Shown piece after piece: positions 1 through 10,314 of a DNA stretch of 64,000 nucleotides. The stretch is taken from contig JAPOWV010000013.1 of assembly GCA_026707445.1 (NCBI GenBank), forward strand, positions 1 to 64,000, read 5' to 3'. Origin of the DNA: Gammaproteobacteria bacterium (lineage in GTDB: Bacteria; Pseudomonadota; Gammaproteobacteria; Steroidobacterales; Foliamicaceae). Every line of letters begins with the position of its first letter. Within the stretch, counting starts at the first letter, position 1. A model generated the notes under the pieces. That model did not search any database. It was not told where the DNA came from and was given only the letters and a program-made list of their open reading frames with translations. Both the position numbers and the translations under genes were made by a program.

Positions 1-3000
1 TATTGTCTGCTCGTCCTCCCAGTTGCCGGAGCCGCCGTGGGTGAACGTCAGCGTCAGCGACGCGCTGTAGGTGCCGTTGCGGGCGGAGGCCACCTGCGCC
101 GCCGTGTCCCCCGAGGTCGCGGTCAGCGTGACGGTGGCCCCCGGATCGGAGTCCAGCACCACCGTGTAGGCGCGCGCCGGGTTGCCCTCGATCACGCTCA
201 AGGACTTCGGAGAGACGGTCGCGCTGCCCGCCGCGGTGACCGTCACCGCCACCTGCCCGCTCAGCGTGCCGGTGTAACCGGTCGCGCCGGGGGAGGCCAC
301 CGTGTGGGTGATCCGGGCGCTGCCGGCGTTCTTGCCGGTCACGGTGACCGTTTGCGGGGTCTTCCAGCCGTCGCCGGTGGAGGCGAAGGTGAGGGTGGCG
401 GGGCCGGCCGTGGCGGTCGACGGCGCCGAACTCGTTGGGCGGATCGTGAGGTTGGCCGACGGGCGGCTCTTCAGCCGGATCGTATACGTGTCGGTGGCGT
501 CGTCCTCGCGCACCGTCAGCGCATCCTTCGACACGATCAGGCCGTGGCCGGCGTCGGTCACGGTCACGCCCAGGTCCTTGGTCAGCGTGGCGTAGTCGCC
601 GCCGGCGGCGGTGTGGACGAGCGTCGCCGAGTCGTTGGCCGCGTCGGGGTCCTCGCCGGCCTCCACCGTCACCGTCTGCTCGGTCGCCCAGTTCCCGGTT
701 GTGAACGTCAGCGAAGTCTTGTCCGGCGTGAGATCGGTCGTGTCGTGGCCGGCGATCGTCACCGTGACCTCGGCGGTGGGCTCGGAGCCGAGCTTGACGG
801 TGTAGTCGGCCTCGCCGCCCTCGGCCACCGTCAGCGAGGCCTTCGACAGCACGATCGCGGCGGTCTCGTCGTCGGTCACCGTCACCTTGAGGTCCTTCGT
901 CACCGAACCGTAGTTGCCTCCGGCGGCGGTGTGCGCCAGGGTCACCGAGTCGTTGGCCGCGTCGTCGTCGGCGCCGGCGCTCACCGCGACCGTCTGCGCC
1001 GTCGCCCAGTTCACGGTCGTGAACGTCAGCGTGTGCTGGTCCTCGGCCGTCACCGCGTTCGTGTCCACCGTGACGCCGGCGTCGGCCGGAATGGCGACAG
1101 TCACGGTGACGGTGGCCGACGGGCGCGTGGCGAGCTTGACGGTGTAGTTCGCCGTGCCGCCCTCGGCCACCGTCAGCGCGGTGGGAGAGAACGTCAGCCC
1201 CGCCGTGTCGTCGTCCGCGACGGTGACCTCGACCGAGGCGGCGGTCTCGTCTGCGTAGTCGGTGCCGGACGCCTTGACGGCGTGGGTGATGGTGGCGACG
1301 CGCTCATCGCCCGCGTTGTCGAGGTCGTCGTTCTTCGCGGTCACCGTCACCGTCTGCGCGTCATCCCACTCGTCGGGAGCGAAGGTCAGCGTCGCGGGGC
1401 TCACCGAGAAGGGCGCGCCCTCGGGCGCTTCGATGTCGATGGTGACCGCGCCGGTCGGCCGGCTTTCGAGCACCACCGTGTAGGTCCCCTTGTGCTCCTC
1501 GTCATCCTGGGTCGAGGCCGTGTCCGTCTCGTCGATGTCGAGCGTTTCGGCGGAGACGGCGACGCCGCGGCTGTCGTCGTCGGTGATGGCGACCGAGACC
1601 GTACCGCTCGCGGTTGCGCCGCCCGTGCCCGTGCCGGTGGCGCGGTCGAGGTTGCTGGTGACGCTGCCGAGCGCGACGGCGAGGGTCTCGGACGCGCCCT
1701 CGTCGATGTCGTCGGATTGCGCTACGAGCTCCAGCGTGGCGGTGCTGACGGTCGAGGTCGCCGGGTCGCTGCCCGCGCCGGTGAAGACCACGGCGGGCGC
1801 GGCGGCGGTGTTCGGGGTCGTGGTGTCGAGCCCGACGCCGCTGTTGAGGTTTTGCCCGGCCTTCAGGCGAATCTCGTAATCCCCGGCGGTGATGCCGGCG
1901 CCGCTGACGGCAAGCGGCGCGCTGACCGACTCGCCGGAAACCAGCGCGCGGTCGAGCGTGACGGTGAGGGTAGCGACGCCGCGGTTCTCGGCGATGGCGC
2001 CGGTCTCGCCGGTGGCCCGCGCCAGCGTCACCGAGGTGGCGTCGCCGTCGATGATGGCGAGCGTCACGGAAGTGGCCGTACCCTCGCGCACCGTGGCCGG
2101 CAGCGCGCCGAGGGCCAGCGTCAGGGTTTCCGTGGGTTCGTCGAGTGCGTCGTCGGTCAGGCTCAGGCTGGCCTTGTTGCTGGTCTCGCCGGCGGCGATG
2201 ACGATGTTGCCGCCCCAGCTGTAGTCGCCCGCCTGGGCGCCGCTGACCGTCACCGGAATGGTCACGTCCGCATTGAGCGTGCCGCCGGTGAGCGTGACGG
2301 TGACGTCGGTGCTCGCGCCCTCGGCGAGCTTGCCGTCGGCGTCGGCGATCGACAGGTCCACCGTGGGCCGGCCGTCCGGCGCCTCGTCGTCCTTGATGGT
2401 CAGCGCCACGCTCTCGGGGTCGGCGACACCGTAGCCGCCGGACGCGGCGGCCGACACGTCGATGGTCTTGCCGCCCTCCTTGTCGTCGTCCACGGCGGTG
2501 ATGGTGACCGCGCCGGTGCTGGTCCTGGCGCCGGCGGCGATGGTAAGTTCGGTGTTCTTGCTCAGGACGAAGTGCTCGGCCTTGGCCGGGGCCTCGGGGG
2601 TGGCCGCCACGGTCAGGGTGATGGTGGCGCCCGAGGCGCGGTCGAGGCTGGCGCTGACGGTGCTGGCGTTCGGAGCGCCCTTTTCGTTGATGGCCGACGG
2701 CGTCAGCGCCAGGGTCACCGTCGGCAGCGGGTCGTCGTCGGTGATGGTGATGACGGCCGGATCGACGTCGATAGGCCCGGCGTCGCCGGTGACGCTCAGG
2801 GTTTCGGCAGCCTCGTCGATGGTGTCGTCGGTGGGATCCAGGACGAAGCTGCCGGTGGCGCTCGTCTGCCCCGCCGGCACCCGGATGGTGAAGTCGGTCA
2901 CCGCGGCGTAGTCGGCGGACGAGGCGGTGTCGCCGCCGGCGCCCACGCTCACCGTGATGTCGTGGTTATTCGTGAATGTGCCCGTGCCCTTGATGCTGGC

Positions 3001-6000
3001 GGTCACGGTAATGGTCGGCGCAGTCTGGATGTTCTCGGCCACCGAGGCGGTATCCACCGACAGCTCGAAGCCGTCCGGGCCGTCCTCGTCGTCCACGAGC
3101 GCGATGCTGACCCGGTTGTCCACCGTCATGTCATTGCCGTCGTCGTTCGCGCTCACGCCCCCGTCGAGGTTGGTGGCGAGGCCGGCGGCGTCCAGGTCGC
3201 CGAGGCCCACTTCGATGGACTCGTCCTGGGAGTCGCCGTCGTCGCGGCCCGTGGCGGTGAAGGTGAGGGTGGCGGTGCGCGCCGGGCCGCCGCCCGCCAC
3301 CTTGGCGAACTTCACCCTGGGGCTGGCGCTGGTTGCGCCGGAAAGGGAAACGTGATTGCCGGACGCGGCCAGAGTGAAGTCGGCGTTGGCCGAGCCCGGC
3401 AGGGCCGCTCCGGTGGCGCTTGAGAGAACCAGGGGGATCTCGGCAGTCTCGCCGGCGACGAGGTCGCGGGCGAGCGTGAGGGTGACGCTGGCGGTGCTGG
3501 CGCTGTCCGATTCATCGAGCGAGACGTCGCCGCCCGGGGCAAGGGTGACCGGCGTGGGGTCGTCGTCAATGATGGTCAGCGCTTTGGTGGCCCTGGCGGT
3601 CTGGGCGATCCTGCCTCCGGAAATCTCTATCAGCGAAAACTGCAGTTGCTCCGGCTGCTCGTCTTCCCGGTCATCGATGACCGGCAGCTTGACGATCAGG
3701 CCGTCTCCCGGCGCAAGGGAAACTGAACCCTGGTAACTTGGGCGGGATCCCAGGATGTCTTCCGGGTTCCCTATCACCTGGTAGTGAATCTCGGCAGCCA
3801 ACTCGGTCTTTCCCTCGCGGGTCAGCGCCAGCGATGCGGCGCCTTCAACGACGTCTTCCGGGCCGGAGTTCTTGTAGCCGAACACCGGCAGGTCCGCGTC
3901 ATCGGCGATGGTGTATTCCACCGAACGGGAGTTGCCCTTCACCATGAAGTCCGTACCCTTCGGCAAATCTCCCAGGGAGACGGTGAAGGTTTCCGGGCCT
4001 TCGTAGATATCGTCGTTGACGAAGCTTATGGTGGCGCTCGCGTTGTTAAGCCCACCGTAGCTGTCGGCGGGCACTGTGATGCTCGCCGGCGCCTCCCCCA
4101 GGTCGGAGGCCTCGGCGGCGCCGAAGTCGTACGTCAGCGGCACGGTGAGGGCCTCGTGGTAGGGATTGTTGAGAGCTACGTAAACAGTAGCCCCTGCAGA
4201 CTGCTCCTGCCGCGTGGTGGCGGTGCTGGACACAAGACTCACCACGATCGGCTCGTCGTCGATGGTGACGACCACCGAGTCGCGGGCGCCGGCGCGGAAA
4301 CCCTGGGGCAGGGCGCCGAAGGAGATGGTGAACGTCTCGGCGGGACTTTCGCGGGTGGCGTCCCTGACGATCTGCACCCACCTGCTGCCCTCGCTCTTGC
4401 CCCTGGGGATGTGGATTCTGGTCTCTTCCTCGAAGTCGTCGGCCTCGGCGGTGCCGAGCGTGTAGCTGAGCGGGATGTTGAGGTTCTCGGACGCGGGCTG
4501 GTCCAGCACCGCGGTCACCTTCACGGTCTTGCCTTCACGAACCTTCGCCGTGGCGGTCTCGAACGTAACGAGCTGCTGCGCGCCCTCGGTGTCGTCGAGG
4601 ATGGTGAGGGTCCGGCTGGCCGGGCTGGCGATGCCGTGGCCGCCGCTAGCGGCCGCCGAAACGGTGACGGTCTTGTCGTCGGCGGCCACCTGGTTGTCCA
4701 CGGCGGTGATGGTGACCGCGCCCGTGCTCTTGCGCTTGCCCGCCGGGATGGTCAACTTCGTGTTCTCGCTCAGGGTGAAATCGCCGCTGGTGGCCGGATT
4801 CACGGGCGACGCCGACACGGTCAGGGTGATGTCTGCGCTGGAGAGGCCGTCGATGCTGGCCGTCACCGCCGTCGAGTTGTCCGCGCCGCTCTCCTCGATG
4901 CGTGGCTGCGCCAGCGCCAGCGTCACCGTTGGCGCCGGATCGCCATCCGTGAGCGCGATGCTTGCCGGGACCACCTTCAGCCGCGTGAGCGCGCCGGCAA
5001 CGCTGATGGTCTCCGTCGCCTCGTGGATGGCGTCGTCCACCGGCGTCAGCTTGAACCGGCCGGTTTTGCTGGCTTTGTTCGAGCCCACCCTGATGGTGAA
5101 GTCGGCCACTGCCTGGTAGTCATCGCCCGAGGCCGCGCTGTCGCCGGCGGCGCCGACACTGACGGTGATGTCGTGCCGGTTGTTGAAACCGCTGCCGTTG
5201 CTCGCCGTCGCGGTGACCACAACGTCGGTCGCGCCGGCGTTCTCGCCCACCGTCGCCGGGTCCACGGACAGGGTGAAGTACCGGTCGTCATCCTCCAGGG
5301 TCAGCCTGGCCTGGTTGTCAACCGTCCCGGGTTTGCCGTCGTCGCTCGCGGTTACGCCGCCTTCAAGGTTGGTGGCCAGGCCGGCGGCGGCGAGGTCGCC
5401 GAGGCGGACCTCGATCGTATCGTCCTCGAAGTCGCCGTCGTCGCGGCTGGCGGCGGTAAAGATGAGCTCCGCGGTCTGCGTCTTGCCGGTACCGGCCGCC
5501 TTCTTGGCGAAGGTGACGCCGGGACTCGCGCTGTTCGCGCCGGAGAGCGTGGCGTTGGCGCCGCTGACGCTGAGCGTGAAGTCGGGACTCGCCGAGCCCG
5601 GCAGGGCGGCTCCGGTGGCGCTCGCAATGCGCAGCGGTATTTCGGCGGTCTCGCCGGGCTTCAGTTCGCGCGCGAGGGTCAGCGTAACCTTTGCGGTGGT
5701 TCCGGTATCGCCCTCGGTGAAGCTTGTATCGGCGCCGGCAAGGGTCACTTCCGTCGGGTCGTCGTCGGCCACCACCACGCTTGCCGACCCCGCATCGGCC
5801 GCCACGGAGTAGTGGTCGGCCTCCTTGATGGTCACCGTCAAGGCGCCTTCGTCGGCCTCGTCGTCGCCGTTCTCCTTTGTCTTGAGGGTCAGCTTCGCCG
5901 AGGTCTCGTCCGCCGGGAAGGTGAAGCTGCGCTCGCCAAGGTTTCTCTGCTTGTCGATCAGCCTGCCGCCGGTCTCGGCAACGTCGAGTGTCAGCTTTAC

Positions 6001-9000
6001 TTTTTCGGGGGGCGCCGCATGGGCGCTGATGGTAAAGCCCGCCTGCTCGCCCTCGTCCACGGTGGCGGCGTCCGCCTCAATGCTGAAGGTGTAGCCTTTG
6101 AGGGCGTCCACTACCGTGATCTCGACGAGATTGTCGTCGGTGTTGGGGTCGTTATCGACCTCGGCTTCGGCGCCGCCTTCGAGGTTGGTGGCGAGGCTGA
6201 CGGCGGCGAGGTCGCCGAGCCGAAGCTGAACGGTGTCGTTGTCGCCGTCGCTATCGGGGTTGGCGGTGGCCGTGAAGGTCAGGGCGGCGCTCTGCGCGCC
6301 GGCGCCGGAGAACTTCACCTTCGGCGAGGCCGTGTCCGCGCCCGCCAGGGTCACGCCGGTACCGGTGGCGCCCAAGGAGAGGCCGGCGTTGTCGCTGCCC
6401 GGCAGCGGGGCGCCCGTGCTGCTCGCCAACAGCAGGGGCACTTCGGCGACTTCGCCGGCCGCGAGCGCGCGGGCGAGGCTCAGGGTCGCCGCCGCCGTTG
6501 TGGTGGCGTCCCCTTCAGTGATCGTGAGGTCGGCCCCCGGCGTCAGCGTCACCAGGGTGGGTTCGTCGTCCTCGATGCGGACTGTGACGGTGGACGGGGC
6601 GCCGAGATCGATGCCATTGGGCAGGTTGAAAATACGGACGCTGAAAGCGCGGGGAGTGGCCGGAAGCGGGTCGTCGGTGTCGTTGTCGAGGATTTCCGCG
6701 CCGAGATCGATGCCCGTTTCACGCTTCCTGATTGTGCCGCCATTGCGCCCGGCCTGGCGGTCTCCGACGCTCACATCGCCCACCTCGCCCCGGTACGGGA
6801 AGGCGTAGCGATAATCCGTTTCGTACACGGCGCCGCCTGCCCTGACCTGAATCGGCACGCTGATGTCCGCGTCGTGATCCTCGGTCTTCACGATGCGCGC
6901 GATCTTCACGGGATTGGACCCTTCGCTGACGACGACGTTCGCGGTGTCGAAATGCACGCTGGGCGTCTTCTGCGCGCCGTCGTCGATGGCGATCGCGACG
7001 GATGCGGGATCGCCCGCGGTCAAGCCCTCGGGCAGCGTATTCGGCAGCGCCACGGTGAAGGTTTCGTCCGGGTGCTCGTACTCCCCGTCGTCAACCGTTT
7101 CCACCTTGACGGCGCCCGTGGTCTTGCCCGAGGCAATGAGGACGGAGGCCGGGGCCTTGTAGTCGTCCGCGTTCGCAGTGCCCGGGGCCGGGACCAGCGT
7201 GACCCGCGTGTCGCGCGCGGGCGAGTCGAAGGCCTTGTCGAGGGTCACCGTTACGGTGGCGGGCTTGCCCTCTTCCACCGTGGCCGGATCGACGCTCAGG
7301 GTCGCCACGCGCGGCGCGTCGCCGGAATCGTCGATCGCGATTTCGACCGAAGCATTTCTCGCACTCGCCGCGAAGCCGGCCGGCAACTCGCCGATCGCCA
7401 CGGTGAAGGTTTCGTCCGGGTGCTCGTACTCGGCGTCCTGGGCGATGGTGATGGTGGTATTGCCCTTGCGCTTGTTGGCGGGGATGGTGATCTTGTCGCT
7501 GGAGGCGTAGTCGGCGGCCTTGGCCGTGCCTTCCGTGAAGACGAGCGGCACCTCGAGCTCCTGGTTGGACCTCGGTTTCTTGTTGAGGGTTGCCGTGAGC
7601 TTCACCCTGGCGGCTTCCTCCGCCGGATTGGGGTCCGCCGACAGGCTGACGAAAATCTGGTCCGAGCTGTCGTCGATGGCCACCTCCACCGACCTGGCGG
7701 CGCCCGCCTGGACCGCCGCCGGCAGCGTGCCGAAGGCCACGGTGAAGGTCTCGTCCGGCTGCTCCAGGACATCGTCGTTGGTGATGACAACCGTTGCTTC
7801 GCCCTCGCGCTTACCGGCCTTGATAGTGATGCTGGCTACGGCGCCGTAGTCGGCGGCCTTGGCCGTGCCTTCCGTGAAGACCAGGGGGATGACCAGGTCC
7901 TCGGCGAGCGAGATGTCCGTATCGAAGCGCGCGGTGAGCGTCAGCCGGGTGCCTTCGGGCACCGGGTTGGGGGTCGCGGCCAGGCTCACCGCCGGGCGGT
8001 CGTCGGCGACCACCTCGACCTTCATCTGCGGCAGGCCGCTGATGCCGTTGTAGTTGCTGTCGGTGGAGGCGACCGTGTGGCTGATGTGCGGGTTGCCCAC
8101 GGCGAGGCCCGACACCTCGATATTCTGCGGGGTGTCCCAGGCGGAAGGCGCGAATTTCAGCGCGCCGCTCACGCCGGCCTTGGTTGCGTCGCTGCTCGCC
8201 GGCGTGACGGTCACCTCGTGGGTCGGCTTGCTCATCAGGCTCACGCCATAACTCGCCTTGCCGATCGGCTCGGCGACCCGCACCTTGTCCTGATGCAGCC
8301 GGATGCCGTAGCCGAGATCCTTGACGGCGACCTGCACGCCCGGCGCCGTGCTGACGCCGGGGTAGCCGCTCACGGCGTGGGTGAGCATGATGCTCGAATT
8401 CGCGCCGTCCTCGTCGGCCAGCGGCGCGACGGTGATGGTCTGGGGGTGGGTCCAGTTGCCCTGGGCGCCGCCGGTGAAGGTCAGCGAGGCGCTGCTGCCC
8501 GCCGCGCCGCCAGGCGCCTGCACGCTCACCGCGTGGCGCTCGGCGGCCGGCACCTCGACCGTCAGCGTCACGGTCGCGGAGTCGCCCGGGTCGGTGGCGA
8601 GTTCCGCGGTGTAGCTGCCGGCCTTGCCGCCCTCTTCGAGGCTGAGCGTATGCTTCTTCAGGATCACTCCCGGCGACGCCCCGCCGTCGTCGTCGGTCAC
8701 GCCTACCTGGGCTTGGTTCCTCGGCGCATAGTCAACCGCGTAGGTGGAATACCTTTCGACAATCGGGCTTTTGAGCAGGGTGGCGATGATCTTCCCGTCC
8801 TTCTCGCCGGCGCTGTCATTCAGGGTCTGCACCTCGTAGGTGGTCTTGAGCGGGCTGTCGGCCAGCCTTTCGCCGGGGAACTGAAATTCCTTGACGCCGA
8901 GCTGATCGTCCGACAGAAAATCGCCGGTCTGACTGATCTGCAGCCGCAGATGGGGCGGAGGCAGGTCCTGTGGACGCTGGCCGTACCGAAGGCCGTCCGT

Positions 9001-10314
9001 GCCGCGGGTCAGGGTAAACACGGCCTTGCCGCCCTCGGTGATTCCGGCGCCGGCGCTGAGGCTCACCGTGGGGCCGCCGTCGTCGTCGGTGATCTTGTTG
9101 GACGTCCTGTGGAAGAGAGCGTCAACGGTGTAACCGTCGCCCGCGAGCACTTCAAGTCCGATTTCGCCGTGCGGCTCGTCAACGAAGTCGTCATCCAACG
9201 CTATATAAAACACTTTCGGAACCGGGTTATTCGCGCGCAGGGTGACGGTTCGCGGTATTGGTTCCTCAACGAATTGGCCGGTTTCGCGCCACGCGAGGTT
9301 GACCACGATGTCGGCTGTGGGCAACGGGCTCACGTAGAGGGTGTAAGCCAGGCGCTCAAACGGCAGGTATTCCGACAACGTGTAGCCCTCGTGCGAGGAT
9401 CTGACCTGCACAATCGGCTTGCCGTCGTTGTTGGCGATGCCGATTGTGACCGGGGGGTCCGGCGACGCCCGGACACCGCCGTCAAGGTTTTCCGACGAGA
9501 CGTTGCCCAGGGCGACCTTCACGGCGCGCGTAACCTCGTCGGTGTTTTCGAGGGCGGTAATCCTGATGCTGGCCGCGCGGGTGCGGACGCCGGTGAGTTT
9601 CAGCGCCGGATTCTGGGCGCTGTGGGGCGCCGCGGTCACGAGGCTCACCCCCGTCTGGCCGGGCGCGAGCGCGAGGGAATAGTGCGTGTTCGCCACAGCG
9701 CCGCTGATCACGAGCGGGACAGTGACTTCCTGGCCCGCCTCGTACAGGGCGAGGGAGAGCGAGACGGTGACCTGGGCAACGCCGCCGGCTTCGCTGATGG
9801 GATGTTGAATGTTGCGGACGACAGGGAGCGCGATGGTGCGCTCCACGGTGATCGAGGTGGGCTCGTCGTCGTGTATCGGCATGACGCTTGTCGAGGGGTC
9901 GCCCAGGCGGTAGCCGTCCCCGGCGGCCAGGGTCACCTCCACGCTGCCCTTGCGTCCGTTCCGCTCGTTGTCTTGCGTCTCGACCGCGAAGGTGACCTTG
10001 CCGCTGGTGGGGACGGTCACCGTCTTGCTGCCCTCGTCGGTGGCGGCGACGTAATCGTCTATGCCGGCCTTTTCGGTGACGGTGAGCGCCACCTTCAGCG
10101 GCGCGTCCGGCGCCGGCGTGGCCGTGATTTCGAACTTGGCGTCGTCGCCTTCCACGGGCGGGTCGTCCTTGGGGTTGGCCCAGGCGATCGTGACGCTGGG
10201 GCCGGTCTCGGGGGTCTGGGCGGCGGCGGGGGTGGAGGCGAATCCGGCCAGCGCAACAAGCAGGCAGATCAGCGCGCCGGCGCCGGGCGCGCCGCTGGCG
10301 GCGGGAGTTTTCAT
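1..10314 (-). CDS. Giant secreted Calx-beta repeat protein (3' end outside window)
   Basis: The minus frame starting at the ATG at 10314 stays open for 3438 codons to base 1 with no stop. It opens with a classical signal peptide (MKTPA..., hydrophobic ALICLLVALAGFAS, cleavage after AAA-Q near residue 34). The rest is a chain of roughly 100-residue beta-sandwich units with Calx-beta hallmarks: acidic turns such as VTVTDDE and AIDDS at unit ends, EGG or EG at unit starts, repeated PDETFTVA and LTFT..NW strings, and almost no Cys. Asp/Glu-rich inter-domain turns suggest calcium binding. The family is typical of very large surface or secreted adhesins. No catalytic domain is visible, and the C-terminus that would show the secretion or anchoring mode lies outside the window. 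A start 46 codons upstream (ATG 10452) is also in frame, through the poly-C run. High confidence that it is coding; the function is inferred. Confidence 0.9.
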   Translation of the reverse strand, partial: MKTPAASGAPGAGALICLLVALAGFASTPAAAQTPETGPSVTIAWANPKDDPPVEGDDAKFEITATPAPDAPLKVALTVTEKAGIDDYVAATDEGSKTVTVPTSGKVTFAVETQDNERNGRKGSVEVTLAAGDGYRLGDPSTSVMPIHDDEPTSITVERTIALPVVRNIQHPISEAGGVAQVTVSLSLALYEAGQEVTVPLVISGAVANTHYSLALAPGQTGVSLVTAAPHSAQNPALKLTGVRTRAASIRITALENTDEVTRAVKVALGNVSSENLDGGVRASPDPPVTIGIANNDGKPIVQVRSSHEGYTLSEYLPFERLAYTLYVSPLPTADIVVNLAWRETGQFVEEPIPRTVTLRANNPVPKVFYIALDDDFVDEPHGEIGLEVLAGDGYTVDALFHRTSNKITDDDGGPTVSLSAGAGITEGGKAVFTLTRGTDGLRYGQRPQDLPPPHLRLQISQTGDFLSDDQLGVKEFQFPGERLADSPLKTTYEVQTLNDSAGEKDGKIIATLLKSPIVERYSTYAVDYAPRNQAQVGVTDDDGGASPGVILKKHTLSLEEGGKAGSYTAELATDPGDSATVTLTVEVPAAERHAVSVQAPGGAAGSSASLTFTGGAQGNWTHPQTITVAPLADEDGANSSIMLTHAVSGYPGVSTAPGVQVAVKDLGYGIRLHQDKVRVAEPIGKASYGVSLMSKPTHEVTVTPASSDATKAGVSGALKFAPSAWDTPQNIEVSGLAVGNPHISHTVASTDSNYNGISGLPQMKVEVVADDRPAVSLAATPNPVPEGTRLTLTARFDTDISLAEDLVIPLVFTEGTAKAADYGAVASITIKAGKREGEATVVITNDDVLEQPDETFTVAFGTLPAAVQAGAARSVEVAIDDSSDQIFVSLSADPNPAEEAARVKLTATLNKKPRSNQELEVPLVFTEGTAKAADYASSDKITIPANKRKGNTTITIAQDAEYEHPDETFTVAIGELPAGFAASARNASVEIAIDDSGDAPRVATLSVDPATVEEGKPATVTVTLDKAFDSPARDTRVTLVPAPGTANADDYKAPASVLIASGKTTGAVKVETVDDGEYEHPDETFTVALPNTLPEGLTAGDPASVAIAIDDGAQKTPSVHFDTANVVVSEGSNPVKIARIVKTEDHDADISVPIQVRAGGAVYETDYRYAFPYRGEVGDVSVGDRQAGRNGGTIRKRETGIDLGAEILDNDTDDPLPATPRAFSVRIFNLPNGIDLGAPSTVTVRIEDDEPTLVTLTPGADLTITEGDATTTAAATLSLARALAAGEVAEVPLLLASSTGAPLPGSDNAGLSLGATGTGVTLAGADTASPKVKFSGAGAQSAALTFTATANPDSDGDNDTVQLRLGDLAAVSLATNLEGGAEAEVDNDPNTDDNLVEITVVDALKGYTFSIEADAATVDEGEQAGFTISAHAAPPEKVKLTLDVAETGGRLIDKQRNLGERSFTFPADETSAKLTLKTKENGDDEADEGALTVTIKEADHYSVAADAGSASVVVADDDPTEVTLAGADTSFTEGDTGTTAKVTLTLARELKPGETAEIPLRIASATGAALPGSASPDFTLSVSGANATLSGANSASPGVTFAKKAAGTGKTQTAELIFTAASRDDGDFEDDTIEVRLGDLAAAGLATNLEGGVTASDDGKPGTVDNQARLTLEDDDRYFTLSVDPATVGENAGATDVVVTATASNGSGFNNRHDITVSVGAAGDSAASGDDYQAVADFTIRVGSNKASKTGRFKLTPVDDAIHEATETISVAGALTRLKVVPASIALTDGDPAPTVTLALAQPRIEESGADNSTAVTASIDGLSSADITLTVSASPVNPATSGDFTLSENTKLTIPAGKRKSTGAVTITAVDNQVAADDKTVTVSAAASGGHGIASPASRTLTILDDTEGAQQLVTFETATAKVREGKTVKVTAVLDQPASENLNIPLSYTLGTAEADDFEEETRIHIPRGKSEGSRWVQIVRDATRESPAETFTISFGALPQGFRAGARDSVVVTIDDEPIVVSLVSSTATTRQEQSAGATVYVALNNPYHEALTVPLTYDFGAAEASDLGEAPASITVPADSYGGLNNASATISFVNDDIYEGPETFTVSLGDLPKGTDFMVKGNSRSVEYTIADDADLPVFGYKNSGPEDVVEGAASLALTREGKTELAAEIHYQVIGNPEDILGSRPSYQGSVSLAPGDGLIVKLPVIDDREDEQPEQLQFSLIEISGGRIAQTARATKALTIIDDDPTPVTLAPGGDVSLDESDSASTASVTLTLARDLVAGETAEIPLVLSSATGAALPGSANADFTLAASGNHVSLSGATSASPRVKFAKVAGGGPARTATLTFTATGRDDGDSQDESIEVGLGDLDAAGLATNLDGGVSANDDGNDMTVDNRVSIALVDDEDGPDGFELSVDTASVAENIQTAPTITVTASIKGTGTFTNNHDITVSVGAGGDTASSADYAAVTDFTIRVPAGQTSATGSFVLDPTDDTIDEAAETLSVTGDAGPIDVDPAVITITDDDPLPTVTLALTPSAINEKGAPNASTVSASLDRASGATITLTVAATPEAPAKAEHFVLSKNTELTIAAGARTSTGAVTITAVDDDKEGGKTIDVSAAASGGYGVADPESVALTIKDDEAPDGRPTVDLSIADADGKLAEGASTDVTVTLTGGTLNADVTIPVTVSGAQAGDYSWGGNIVIAAGETSNKASLSLTDDALDEPTETLTLALGALPATVREGTATSVTLAIIDGDATSVTLARATGETGAIAENRGVATLTVTLDRALVSGESVSAPLAVSGAGITAGDYEIRLKAGQNLNSGVGLDTTTPNTAAAPAVVFTGAGSDPATSTVSTATLELVAQSDDIDEGASETLAVALGSVTSNLDRATGTGTGGATASGTVSVAITDDDSRGVAVSAETLDIDETDTASTQDDEEHKGTYTVVLESRPTGAVTIDIEAPEGAPFSVSPATLTFAPDEWDDAQTVTVTAKNDDLDNAGDERVATITHAVKASGTDYADETAASVEVTVADDDTAGLTFSPTALTVAEGGTANYTVKLATRPSATVTVTVAIPADAGVTVDTNAVTAEDQHTLTFTTVNWATAQTVAVSAGADDDAANDSVTLAHTAAGGNYGSVTKDLKVTVTDDETAAIVLSKASLTVAEGGEADYTVKLGSEPTAEVTVTIAGHDTTDLTPDKTSLTFTTGNWATEQTVTVEAGEDPDAANDSATLVHTAAGGDYATLTKDLGVTVTDAGHGLIVSKDALTVREDDATDTYTIRLKSRPSANLTIRPTSSAPSTATAGPATLTFASTGDGWKTPQTVTVTGKNAGSARITHTVASPGATGYTGTLSGQVAVTVTAAGSATVSPKSLSVIEGNPARAYTVVLDSDPGATVTLTATSGDTAAQVASARNGTYSASLTLTFTHGGSGNWEDEQTI
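2385..3580 (-). repeat. Internal duplicated block, copy A, of the giant Calx-beta gene
   Basis: About 400 codons running from the unit that starts VTLAPGGDVSLDE to the one ending LTIKDDEAPDG. It closely matches the block at about 4585-5775: shared strings include ATGAALPGSA, AGLATNL(D/E)GGV, HDITVSVGA and STGAVTITAVD. Limits were set by eye. Confidence 0.75.
4585..5775 (-). repeat. Internal duplicated block, copy B, of the giant Calx-beta gene
   Basis: Second copy of the block at about 2385-3580, running from VTLAGADTSFTEG to LTILDDTEG with the same order of sub-domains. A third, more diverged copy of only the first half lies at about 6080-6570 (VTLTPGADLTITEG...SLATNLEGG). This points to segmental duplication inside the gene. 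Confidence 0.75.
7506..7542 (-). repeat. 37-bp exact direct repeat, copy 1
   Basis: Identical to 7845-7881. It encodes the same VFTEGTAKAADY segment in neighbouring Calx-beta units. Exact nucleotide identity within otherwise diverged units suggests recent recombination or gene conversion. Confidence 0.85.
7845..7881 (-). repeat. 37-bp exact direct repeat, copy 2
   Basis: Second identical copy, 339 bp from the first. Recombination between the two copies would remove exactly 113 codons and keep the frame. Confidence 0.85.
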
